Assembly (NCBI RefSeq): GCF_004118265.1 | Contig: NZ_SDHW01000002.1 | Coordinates: forward strand, 310,001 to 374,000 | Reading direction: 5' to 3' | Length of the DNA: 64,000 bases | DNA from: Lacibacter luteus | GTDB taxonomy: Bacteria > Bacteroidota > Bacteroidia > Chitinophagales > Chitinophagaceae | In this document: in pieces, positions 43,832-52,141 of the stretch | Layout: the number at the start of each line of letters is the position of its first letter | Numbering within the stretch: position 1 is the stretch's first letter | Notes under the pieces: generated by a model | What the model saw: the letters and a program-made list of their open reading frames with translations, nothing else | What the model was told of the DNA's origin: nothing | Database searches by the model: none | Made by a program: the position numbers and the translations under genes

Positions 43832-44874
43832 TTCTGCATTTCCTTTATCCACTTCGCAATCAACTCCATTCCTTCTTTATGAATCCTGTTTCTACCCAAC
43901 TCCGGCATGGCGATACCCACATCAATACTGTTCATCCGATACAATAAAAAGGATTGATTGGGCTTACCCGGTTCAATAGCATATTTCAAGCCACCGCTTC
44001 CTCTTCCTGCCGCAACAGGTGTTTTGTAAATACCAAGTGGTGTTGGATTGGTTGTATGAATATCTAAAAACAAACCCGATGTGCTTGCCGGACCTTGCGG
44101 ATTATGACAATGGCCACAATTGATATCGAGATATGCTCTTGCACGATCATTGACAGAACTGCTTTGCTCATCGTTCCATTTGGCGTTAGCAGGAATAGTG
44201 GTTGATGGAAGATCGATGATTGCATGCTGTTGCCAGTATTGCAATTGATTTTGTTTGCCACTTGTATATACATGATCGCCGTTGAGATGGCGTGCAGCAA
44301 TACCAATCGGAAGAATTGTATCTCTTCGGCTGTGGCATCCTTTGCATTGTGGTTGATTGGGCACTACATACTTCGCTTTTATCTTCTTTCCTGCCGCATC
44401 AATGTATTCAACTGTAGTTATATCGCCGATGGGTTCAAACACAGCATCCGTTTGCTCTTCGTTCCAGATGTATTGATAGGTATGCCAGCCATCCTGCATA
44501 TGTGCCAGCAAACGTGTTTCAATAATTCTGCGGCCCAGTTCAGGCTTGCGTACATCATGGTAGAAATAAAAGTTTTTGATGAGTACTGTACCCAGCGGCA
44601 TTTCAAACACATTGTTTGCATTGTAGCTGATCTTTTTTCCTGCAGGAACTTTGATGAAACGTAGTTTCTCCGCATAATCGCTGAAGAGTGGAGTGTTCAA
44701 ATCGTATGGAAGAATGTTCTCAGCAGGTTGCAGTTGTTTCAATTCACCTTTGAAGAAACTGTATTCGCTGAGGTTTTCGTGGAATTGAAAATACGGATCG
44801 CTTTGTTTATTGCTGAAGGATAACACAACAAACATGCAGGTGATTACAAGAGTGATAATAGTCAGCTTCTTCAT
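43828..44874 (-). CDS. SO2930-family diheme c-type cytochrome
   Basis: A 348-residue exported cytochrome. After signal MKKLTIITLVITCMFVVLSFS come two heme motifs, CKGCH (in NQPQCKGCHSRRD) and CGHCH (in DINCGHCHNPQG). The repeated SEYSFFKGELKQLQPAENILPYDLNTPLFSDYA opening, seen in parts, is that of the SO2930/TIGR03806 group. In other genomes it pairs with a beta-helix protein; none is adjacent here. Electron partner unknown. Its stop codon TAG is formed by the outer end of the GxxExxY cassette repeat. Confidence 0.86.
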   Translation of the reverse strand: MKKLTIITLVITCMFVVLSFSNKQSDPYFQFHENLSEYSFFKGELKQLQPAENILPYDLNTPLFSDYAEKLRFIKVPAGKKISYNANNVFEMPLGTVLIKNFYFYHDVRKPELGRRIIETRLLAHMQDGWHTYQYIWNEEQTDAVFEPIGDITTVEYIDAAGKKIKAKYVVPNQPQCKGCHSRRDTILPIGIAARHLNGDHVYTSGKQNQLQYWQQHAIIDLPSTTIPANAKWNDEQSSSVNDRARAYLDINCGHCHNPQGPASTSGLFLDIHTTNPTPLGIYKTPVAAGRGSGGLKYAIEPGKPNQSFLLYRMNSIDVGIAMPELGRNRIHKEGMELIAKWIKEMQN

Positions 44875-44930
44875 AGTTTGAAAATAAAAAATTCTGATCC
44901 ATTAACAGCAGCTTGTAATGAGTGAAAGCA

Positions 44931-45764
44931 TCAGGCTTCAACAGCTTTTATTCCTGTTTGTGTAAGCTCGATCTTTTTCTCTTTGTACAATTTGCCAACT
45001 GTCATCTTAAATGCTTTCTTGCTCATGCCAAAAAAATCATAGATGGCTTCAGGATCACTTTTATCATGATAAGGAAGATAGCCATTGTTCTCTTCCAGCA
45101 AACGCAGGATCTTTTGTGCTTCATCTTCCACACGCTTGTAACCTTGTTTGCCTAAAGCCACATCGATCTTACCATCTTCACGAATGGTTTTGATATATCC
45201 GCTCACCTGGTCGCCGATATTGAGCGGTTGAAACACTTCGTTGAAATATAAAAGCCCGATGTGTTTTTTGTTGATGATAACCGACCAGCCCAATTCTGTC
45301 TGGCGGTAGATGATGAGTTCAACTTCGTCTTTTTCTTTAACCGTCAGCTCCTCATTAGTCAACAAATGTTCAATGTATTGCGAAGCAACTGTTCGGCCGG
45401 TCTGTTCATCGATGTACACATGTACCAGGTATTCGCCACCTAAACGCATGGGCGAAATCTGTTTGCTTTTGGGTACAAAAAGATCTTTCATTAAGCCCCA
45501 GTCTAAAAAAGCACCATGGCTGCTTGTACCAACTACTTTCATTAAAGTAATATCGCCCACTACAGCCGTTGGATGTTGCGTAGTAGCGATCAACCTGTCT
45601 TCACCATCATGGTAAACAAACACTGTTAACTCATCACCGGCTCTTGTACCACGTGGTACAAAACGTTTGGGTAAAAGAATGCCTTCTGCACCATCATCCA
45701 TGTAAGCACCTGCATCTTTCATGCGCTTTACGATAAGCCGATTGTATTGACCAACATTTACCAT
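44931..45764 (-). CDS. cvfB: CvfB-like S1 RNA-binding protein
   Basis: A 277-residue cytoplasmic protein of the CvfB/YitL family: three S1-like domains followed by a winged helix. GAYMDDGAEGILLPKRFVPRG and TSSHGAFLDWGLMKDLFVPKS, in parts, are S1-like strands; IGDQVSGYIKTIREDGKIDVAL is the third; AIYDFFGMSKKAFKMTVGKLYKEKKI is the C-terminal winged helix. In firmicutes CvfB affects virulence-gene expression through RNA; here the role is unknown. Gene name by family only. Confidence 0.85.
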   Translation of the reverse strand: MVNVGQYNRLIVKRMKDAGAYMDDGAEGILLPKRFVPRGTRAGDELTVFVYHDGEDRLIATTQHPTAVVGDITLMKVVGTSSHGAFLDWGLMKDLFVPKSKQISPMRLGGEYLVHVYIDEQTGRTVASQYIEHLLTNEELTVKEKDEVELIIYRQTELGWSVIINKKHIGLLYFNEVFQPLNIGDQVSGYIKTIREDGKIDVALGKQGYKRVEDEAQKILRLLEENNGYLPYHDKSDPEAIYDFFGMSKKAFKMTVGKLYKEKKIELTQTGIKAVEA

Positions 45765-45784
45765 GAGTACGAAGATAAGCTAAG

Positions 45785-45895
45785 AGAAGAAGATGTCTGA
45801 TTCAGGATGGAGGATTTATGATTTGTTACGGGTTACAAGTTGCCGGTTTCTTGTTCCTCGTGTCTTGAACCCTGTATCTAGCTTCTTATCCACTT
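45785..45895. repeat. Dispersed intergenic repeat (copy related to 52059-52141)
   Basis: On the minus strand this stretch holds GAGGAACAAGAAAC and AAATCATAAATCC...ATCCTGAATCAGACATC, closely similar to the plus-strand stretch before 52142. Both lie at gene borders. Confidence 0.5.
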
Positions 45896-45972
45896 CGTTG
45901 CAAGAGAAAAAGAATCGGTATATTCACAGTTCTGTTAAACACAGGAACATTTCATCATTAAAATTTATTGCT

Positions 45973-46134
45973 ATGTCGCTGTTCAATACCGGAAAAAACA
46001 AAAAGGATAAAAAGAAAAACGCACCTGCAGGTAACAAATCAATGTTTATTGCCCCGAAAGGTGGTGGTAAGGCCAATACAAAAACGGCAAGCAGCGCCGG
46101 CAAACATGTAGGTGGCGCTCAGCGTGGAGCTTAA
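45973..46134 (+). CDS. Small basic protein of unknown function
   Basis: A 53-residue protein MSLFNTGKNKKDKKKN... with many Lys, Gly and Asn, a short hydrophobic-aromatic piece (KSMFIAPKGGG) and a Gly/Ala-rich end (GKHVGGAQRGA). Strongly basic, probably disordered, possibly RNA- or DNA-binding. I chose the ATG at 45973 because the longer frame upstream is built of a dispersed repeat. It is followed by a strong terminator, which supports a real gene. I do not recognise the family. Confidence 0.6.
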   Translation: MSLFNTGKNKKDKKKNAPAGNKSMFIAPKGGGKANTKTASSAGKHVGGAQRGA

Positions 46135-46154
46135 CAACACTCATTAATAATAAG

Positions 46155-46187
46155 GCCCTTCAGATTCTAAACCTGAAGGGCTTTTTT
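46155..46187 (+). terminator. Terminator of the small basic protein gene
   Basis: GCCCTTCAG, loop of 9, CTGAAGGGC then six T. Strong hairpin 20 bases after the stop. Confidence 0.88.
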
Positions 46188-46211
46188 ATGCAAGCTGTAT
46201 AAATACGATGA

Positions 46212-47879
46212 TCAGTAATCGAACAGAATACCCGTTTGAGCAATATATTTTTCAAGCCTGTTATAAGCTGCTTCAATAACATCTGCAGTTGCTTTTCCTT
46301 TTTTTGATTCTTTACGCAGCAATGCTCCTTCCTTATCGTACACAAATAACAACTCACCTGTTCCGGTTGACGTAACAGTTGACAACTGATCGAATGAATC
46401 GTATTTATAAATCAATTCAGTTTGCCCTTGTTTGATGCGTGTAACTTTCTGGCTGGCTGAATAAGTAATTGTGGTTGTAACGGTATCTTCCTGCATCCTT
46501 ACCGGATTGCCACTGCTGTTATACGTTATCTTTTTTTCTTTTGTGCTGTTGGTGCGTTTGTCGGTTGTAAGCATACGACTGGCTTTGTTCCATGCGGTAT
46601 CGATCTCAGCCTTTACCAATATTGTATCATTTTCATAGGTAACAGGAATACAATTGCTGTTGTAAGTGTAAAGATGTTTCATATTCGCCTTTAAAACATG
46701 ATCGGGCATTTCGCATTGTTCATTGTTCAACTCTTCAAATAATTCACTGTTCTTTTTATAAATGAAGTGATAGATATAAGAACTGCCATCCGGTTTATCC
46801 CTGATCTCGTATTCGTAATAAGCACTGTCAGCTTTTACACTTCCTTTTGGTAATGAAAGAACCAGTGTTGCATAATGATTGTCGTTTACATTTCCTTCTG
46901 CATCAAAAAAAGTTTTGTATTCGTACATACTTACATTTCCATTTGGCTCTGTAACTTTTTTGCAGAAGAAAGTAGTGGTTTCATATTCAATAAGCATGCT
47001 GGCGCCGTTTGTATAATGAATACCCGTCATGTTAAAAGATGAATCGTAACTATGGCGATAGGTATTGTTGGCAATGTCTTTTGTTTTAACAAGCGCCAAA
47101 CCTTCGTACCAATAAAATGAAGTTCCCTGTCTGCTTTTAATGCTTATAACCCTGCCATCTTTATTTGTAGTGAAAGTAAAAATGTTGCCGCCTTTGTCTT
47201 TTAGTTGGGCAATACGGTTTGCAGCATTGTAACTGATGCTGTAAACAAGTCGACCATCGGCTTTATATCGACCGATAAACAAACCCCTGTTGTTGAACAG
47301 ATCGTAACTGCCATCATCGTTTGTGCGTTTGAAACCAGCAGTTGTTTTTGTGAGTTGCTGGTAGCCAAGATCCTGGCTTTCCCATTTTGAATATTCAGTA
47401 ATTACAGGTGGTTTCAACAAACCTTCATCTGTATAAAATAACCATTTGCGGAAACGTGCTTCCAGGTTGTTTCGCATTTCCCTGCGAAATTGGTTAATGG
47501 CAGCAGGATTGTTTTCAATGTCTTCGTTTTGCAATGCTGCTTTCACCAATTGATTGATGCATTGCGTAATGAGTGCTTCATTTGTTTCAGCCGGAGAGAA
47601 CTGGTTGGGCGAACCTGCGCCAAATTCTTTAATGAGTACATGACCATCACCGATCATGTACAGTCTTGTTTCGATTTCTGAACCCCATCCAATACCAAAC
47701 AAACCTTTTTCACTCGACTTGGAATTATAGGTACGCATGATCTCCATACCGTTGAAGCGTGCAAGATCATGATCGGTATATGAAATATAAAAATTCCCGT
47801 TTTTAATGTTAACGCCTGCCGTTGCTGATACTGTTATAAAAAACAGCAAGGCAGTTAAAACCTGTTTTGTACGAATCAT
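46212..47879 (-). CDS. Secreted YD-repeat (RHS-like) protein
   Basis: A 555-residue exported protein with signal peptide ending at VSATAG. It opens with MEIMRTYNSKSSEKGLFGIGWGSEIE, in parts, the motif found at the start of RHS/DUF6531 proteins. YD-type strands follow (DGSYDLFNNRGLFIGRYKADGR, YSISYNAANRIAQLKDKGGN, YSASQKVTRIKQGQTELIYKYDSFDQL), seen in parts. There is no C-terminal RHS core boundary (DPxGxR) and no toxin domain. It starts 1 base after the stop codon of the caspase-TPR gene, so the two are translationally coupled. Confidence 0.82.
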   Translation of the reverse strand: MIRTKQVLTALLFFITVSATAGVNIKNGNFYISYTDHDLARFNGMEIMRTYNSKSSEKGLFGIGWGSEIETRLYMIGDGHVLIKEFGAGSPNQFSPAETNEALITQCINQLVKAALQNEDIENNPAAINQFRREMRNNLEARFRKWLFYTDEGLLKPPVITEYSKWESQDLGYQQLTKTTAGFKRTNDDGSYDLFNNRGLFIGRYKADGRLVYSISYNAANRIAQLKDKGGNIFTFTTNKDGRVISIKSRQGTSFYWYEGLALVKTKDIANNTYRHSYDSSFNMTGIHYTNGASMLIEYETTTFFCKKVTEPNGNVSMYEYKTFFDAEGNVNDNHYATLVLSLPKGSVKADSAYYEYEIRDKPDGSSYIYHFIYKKNSELFEELNNEQCEMPDHVLKANMKHLYTYNSNCIPVTYENDTILVKAEIDTAWNKASRMLTTDKRTNSTKEKKITYNSSGNPVRMQEDTVTTTITYSASQKVTRIKQGQTELIYKYDSFDQLSTVTSTGTGELLFVYDKEGALLRKESKKGKATADVIEAAYNRLEKYIAQTGILFDY

Positions 47880-47880
47880 G

Positions 47881-50800
47881 TTATGGTAATTGTTTCAACT
47901 GTTGTAATAATTGAATAGTTGTTTTACTGTATTGCCTGCTCCAGTTGTTTGTATTTTGCCAGTTCGGATTGTTTTTATTTTCTTTCGTCAACCATTCCGC
48001 TGCTTTTTCTTTTTGCCCTGCCGCAAACAAAGAAGCAGCAAGCCCGAGATAAGAAGGGTTGCTAGTTTGCGTAAGTGATGCTTCAAACAACTTCGCTGCT
48101 TCTGAATAGTTACCTTCATCAATTTTACAGCAACCGAGCAATTGCATAAAACGGTAACGATAACCTGCTGTAAGATCCTGTTGTGTCAATAGTTGTTCCA
48201 GCAACGGAATTGCTTTTTTGTATTCCCCGTTGATATAATACAACGATGCTGTTTTGAAGTAGAGATCACTTTGACTTGCAGGAATAAAAGTAGTTGCAAG
48301 CGAAAGCAATGAAAGTGCTTCTGCCTGTTTTTGATCGAGCAGAAGATTATCGGCTTTATCAATCAATACAAGCGAAATATCTTTTATCGAAAACAATAGC
48401 GGATCGTTATCGTGTGCTTTCTTGAAATAACGAACAGCGTTTGCAAAATCATTTATTTCAAGCGATGTATAGGCAAGATTACCGTAGGCATTTGCATAAC
48501 TGCTGTCGGCAGTCAATGCTTTAGCATATTGCAAGGCTGCTTCTGTAAAGTTGCCGTTTGCATAATGAAAATTGCCAAGCAGGTTGTAGAGATCTGGATT
48601 CTGACCGAAATAATTTTGTGCCTGTTGCAAAATAGCTAATGCACTGTCGGGCTTATTCAGTTTCAGCCATGATTCATGCATCCATTCATAGTTCTCCCAA
48701 TACCATGGGCTAACGGCTAGTCCTTTTTTATACCAACTGATGGCTTGTTTATAGTTCTTCGTTAACTGAAAATATCTTCCATAGTAAGCATATGCTGAAG
48801 GTTTGTCTTCGTTGATGCGAATACTTTCTTTAAACAAACGGATTGCTTCAGCCGTATCTTTCAATTGTGCTTTGCCCCATGCTTTTCCTGCATATGCCCA
48901 GGTGTAATAGGGATTGTTGCTGATGGCTGCCTGGTATAAACTGTCGGCCAGTTTCCATTCCTGCAGCAATGGTCCTTCACGATAATAATCGGCCAACTCT
49001 GTAAGCCCTTCAGCAAAATAAGGTTCACGATTAACAGACTGTATCAACAGGTCGTTGGTTTGTTTTGCATTGATCTTTTTATACAACTCTGCAAGATGAT
49101 GATACGCATACACCATGTTACTGTCGGCATGAATGGCTTTGGTAAAAAATGTTTCTGCTTTTTTAATATTTCCCCGGTCTTTAAAAACCAAACCAAGATT
49201 ACTGTATTCTGTAGCAGCATCAACCGAATCAATTTTAATAGAATAATTATAGAGCTGCTCTGCTTCGTTGTAACGCTTCAGATCGTAATAAACATTTGCT
49301 AGATTGTTATAAGGCCAGCTGAATGCCGGTGCAAGTTTGATCACTTCTTTAAACACAGCAATCGCTTCGTTAACTCTGTTCTGGCTCCGCAGGGCATTAC
49401 CCAAACTACTTCGTGGATAGGTCCATGTTGGAATAAGTTCAATCGCCTGCCTGTAATATTTTTCAGCCAGCGGAAAATTATCCTGGTATTCTGCAACAAG
49501 TCCTAATGCATGCAACACAAATGCAGCATCCTGTTCTGCTGCCAATGCTTCCTGCAATAATTTTTTTGCAACAGGGTACATTTTGTAATTCTTCCCACGC
49601 AGGTAAGAGTACGATTCAAGATAGCGGGCATAGATGTAATAGATCTTGTGTTCATAATCTGATTTGTCCAGCACAGACAACAGCAGTTTACTTTTTTCAG
49701 CCGCTGCCATAAAATATGAAGCAGATGGCTGATTGTTATTACCTAACAATACAGTGTTCACTGCCTGTTGTGGATCAATTGATAGCTGTTGTACAAGTTT
49801 CAGTTTAATGAAGCGCAACCAATCGGCAGGAAACGATTTTTGTTTTACAAACGAAGTATAAAATGTAATTGCTTCTTTATGCTGTTCGTTTTTTAGAGCG
49901 CTATTTAACTTGTTCAGCAAGTCTTGTTGTGCTGTGGTTAATGTTGTTAAACCTGCGTTGGGTTCAACAACAATTGATCTTGCTGTTGTGTTCGATTCTT
50001 TAATTTCCTGCATTGCATTTAACCGAAGACTATCGAATGCAATCAGTTTCATTGCAGGAGATACCGTCATTACTACTTTACCTCCCGATGATGCACCAAT
50101 GTTTGGTTCCTGTAATTCTTTCGATTCCTGGAATACGTTGTTGTACACATACATATTCAGTTCGTTCACATTTATTTTATTGTTGAGCGGACTGTTATCG
50201 GCAGCGCCCATCATTCCATGCACGAGATAAAAAGTGAAATAACCATGTCCGATCAACTCACTTTCAAAAGAGCGTTGATTGGCGCCACAGCTTAAATAAC
50301 GAATGGTGTTGCGGAAAGAAGTAAGAGCAGATTCACTTAACAGGTTTGCACCTTCTTCATTAACTGTTTGACCACTGTGGCAGGCATCCAACACAATACT
50401 TACCTGTATACTACTTTGCGAAAGTTTTGAAACAACATCGTTCAGATCTTTAAAACTGAGTGTGCCCTGTGCACCGGTGTAAGCCCGTTCAATGTTTACA
50501 TCGCTGCAAAGAAGATAGCCAATATAGCCACCTGCATTGGCAGTGTCTTTTGATTTTTGAATATCACCATGACCGGAAAAGTAAAAGATCACTTCATCGC
50601 CCGGTTTCATTTTTTTGGTTAGTAAAGAACGGATGGCAGCGTTCACTGCAGCACTATTGGCTTTTTTATTGAGCAGCAGCTGTAGATTTTCTTTGCTCAC
50701 TGTTTTTGTTTCAAGTAAGAAGCGGGCAAACAAAGCTGCATCCTTATCTGCAACATTCAGTTGTAAGCGTGGCGCATCGTAATCGGAAACGCCTACTATA

Positions 50801-50940
50801 ATTGCATGGGTTGTTTTTGCTCCTCCTGCCGCAGCCACTTCTTCTTCGGAAGAGCCCTTTGCATTTTGTTGAGCAAAGAGATGCTGTGTTGTGGCTGAGA
50901 AAAGGGCGAGGACGGTAAATAGATAGATGCGGCGGTACAT
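47881..50940 (-). CDS. Secreted caspase-like (C14) protein with C-terminal TPR repeats
   Basis: A 1019-residue exported protein: signal peptide ending at HLFAQQ. A caspase/metacaspase domain (about 40-290) has HAIIVGVSDYD, catalytic His124 in IFYFSGHGD and catalytic Cys187 in IVLDACHSG. The C-terminal two thirds hold many TPR repeats, for example FPLAEKYYRQAIELIPTWTYP and YNEAEQLYNYSIKID. Start at 50940 gives a clean signal peptide; the earlier ATG at 51009 adds 23 unrelated residues. Unlike cytoplasmic orthocaspases this one is predicted outside the cytoplasm. It is followed 1 base later by the YD-repeat gene, a possible substrate or partner. Confidence 0.88.
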   Translation of the reverse strand: MYRRIYLFTVLALFSATTQHLFAQQNAKGSSEEEVAAAGGAKTTHAIIVGVSDYDAPRLQLNVADKDAALFARFLLETKTVSKENLQLLLNKKANSAAVNAAIRSLLTKKMKPGDEVIFYFSGHGDIQKSKDTANAGGYIGYLLCSDVNIERAYTGAQGTLSFKDLNDVVSKLSQSSIQVSIVLDACHSGQTVNEEGANLLSESALTSFRNTIRYLSCGANQRSFESELIGHGYFTFYLVHGMMGAADNSPLNNKINVNELNMYVYNNVFQESKELQEPNIGASSGGKVVMTVSPAMKLIAFDSLRLNAMQEIKESNTTARSIVVEPNAGLTTLTTAQQDLLNKLNSALKNEQHKEAITFYTSFVKQKSFPADWLRFIKLKLVQQLSIDPQQAVNTVLLGNNNQPSASYFMAAAEKSKLLLSVLDKSDYEHKIYYIYARYLESYSYLRGKNYKMYPVAKKLLQEALAAEQDAAFVLHALGLVAEYQDNFPLAEKYYRQAIELIPTWTYPRSSLGNALRSQNRVNEAIAVFKEVIKLAPAFSWPYNNLANVYYDLKRYNEAEQLYNYSIKIDSVDAATEYSNLGLVFKDRGNIKKAETFFTKAIHADSNMVYAYHHLAELYKKINAKQTNDLLIQSVNREPYFAEGLTELADYYREGPLLQEWKLADSLYQAAISNNPYYTWAYAGKAWGKAQLKDTAEAIRLFKESIRINEDKPSAYAYYGRYFQLTKNYKQAISWYKKGLAVSPWYWENYEWMHESWLKLNKPDSALAILQQAQNYFGQNPDLYNLLGNFHYANGNFTEAALQYAKALTADSSYANAYGNLAYTSLEINDFANAVRYFKKAHDNDPLLFSIKDISLVLIDKADNLLLDQKQAEALSLLSLATTFIPASQSDLYFKTASLYYINGEYKKAIPLLEQLLTQQDLTAGYRYRFMQLLGCCKIDEGNYSEAAKLFEASLTQTSNPSYLGLAASLFAAGQKEKAAEWLTKENKNNPNWQNTNNWSRQYSKTTIQLLQQLKQLP

Positions 50941-51033
50941 GGTGTTTAAAAATAAAACATATCTGTTTATGTGCCGATACCCATTAAGAGGTATTTCTCC
51001 CTTATTCAAAACGAGGCAGTCTGTTAAAATAAA

Positions 51034-51060
51034 AAAAGGTTGTCGAGTGACAACCTTTTA
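51034..51060 (-). terminator. Terminator of the cupin/JmjC gene
   Basis: AAAAGGTTGTC, loop GAGT, GACAACCTTTT. Lies 17 bases after the stop at 51077 on the minus strand. Confidence 0.8.
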
Positions 51061-51076
51061 CTAAAAACATGTATAA

Positions 51077-51949
51077 TTATTTTATACGCTGCATTGCTTT
51101 GTCTGCACGTTTAAACGCCAGTTGCTTTTTATAATTGAACCATTTCTGTCCACGTATCTTGAACATAATGTCATCGAACTTGCGTTGCAGACTTACATTC
51201 CATAAACCGGTTAAGATAGTACCAACACTTGCACCGATAGTACGAACAGATAAACCAAAACCTCCTTCTGCATATTCAATATGATGCCAGTAACCGCTTG
51301 GCATATACAAGGTATCGCCATATTCGAGATAGCCTGTAACACCTTTTGCATATTGCATGGCAGGATAGGTTTCAAAGTCGGGCTTATCAATATCAACCAA
51401 ACCATGCACATTGAATGGAAGACGGTACAGAAAATCGCTTTGATCGGGAGGGAACAATACCACACGACGTTTACCTGCAAACTGTGTGAGGAACACATTG
51501 CTCATATCAATATCCATGTGCATACGGGTCACCGAATTCTTTGGACCAAAAAACATGAATGGAATTTTGATATAACGACCGGTGATCTTTGGATAGCCAA
51601 AATCTTTCAACAGTTCGGGTTTGTGTTTAAACACGGGGAATAAGAACAAACGCAGATCGGTTGGTTCTTTTTCGATGAGATCAAGATATTCGTTGAACTT
51701 CATTTCCGCATGCGCCACGCTCAATGTTTCGCTGGGGTTTGCTTTCTTGGTGCTGAACAGTTTCACTTTAATATCGCCCATGGATTGTTTGAAATAATCC
51801 ATTGTCCACTTTTCGTAAGCAGGATATTGTTTCCACAAACCACGCAGGATAACCGGCTTCTGTGGCTTCAAATATTTTTCTGTAAACTCTTTACGTGTAA
51901 TGGTTGTGCCATCCACAATAGGAATCGGCGTATCGATATTCATCTTCAT
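51077..51949 (-). CDS. JmjC/cupin_8-family protein
   Basis: A 290-residue protein of the cupin-like/JmjC dioxygenase family. KPQKPVILRGLWKQYPA is the typical opening. The iron site is visible: HMDIDMSNVFLTQFAGKRRVVLFPP gives HxD and the 2-oxoglutarate Lys/Arg region, and DTLYMPSGYWHHIEY gives the second His. Bacterial relatives are hydroxylases of proteins or RNA, or modifiers of small molecules; substrate unknown. Start at 51949 (MKMNIDTPIPIVDG) gives a family-like N-terminus. Confidence 0.88.
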   Translation of the reverse strand: MKMNIDTPIPIVDGTTITRKEFTEKYLKPQKPVILRGLWKQYPAYEKWTMDYFKQSMGDIKVKLFSTKKANPSETLSVAHAEMKFNEYLDLIEKEPTDLRLFLFPVFKHKPELLKDFGYPKITGRYIKIPFMFFGPKNSVTRMHMDIDMSNVFLTQFAGKRRVVLFPPDQSDFLYRLPFNVHGLVDIDKPDFETYPAMQYAKGVTGYLEYGDTLYMPSGYWHHIEYAEGGFGLSVRTIGASVGTILTGLWNVSLQRKFDDIMFKIRGQKWFNYKKQLAFKRADKAMQRIK

Positions 51950-52058
51950 GTTTGCCTTTTTTACAATACTCAGTTGTAAGCGGCACAAATTTAGGCCAAT
52001 TCGGCCAACAGCGTTTCAACTGAAGCTGATATTGGTCAGATGCAACGAAATTTTAAGA

Positions 52059-52141
52059 AGAATAAAGAAAATCCAAGAAGAAGGCACAAGCCTCAAGGAA
52101 CAAGAGAAATCCAAAATCGTACATCCGAAATCAGACATCAT
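52059..52141. repeat. Dispersed intergenic repeat (copy related to 45785-45895)
   Basis: CAAGGAACAAGAG and AAATCCAAAATCG...ATCCGAAATCAGACATC end exactly at the stop codon of the Mur-ligase gene. The same string, inverted, occurs near 45785. Confidence 0.5.

Noticed and set aside
45793-45972. Longer version of the small basic protein
   Set aside because: The added part is a dispersed intergenic repeat in translation and has a different composition.
46212-47879. YD-repeat protein as a polymorphic RHS toxin
   Set aside because: No RHS core boundary motif, no toxin domain at the C-terminus and no immunity gene next to it.
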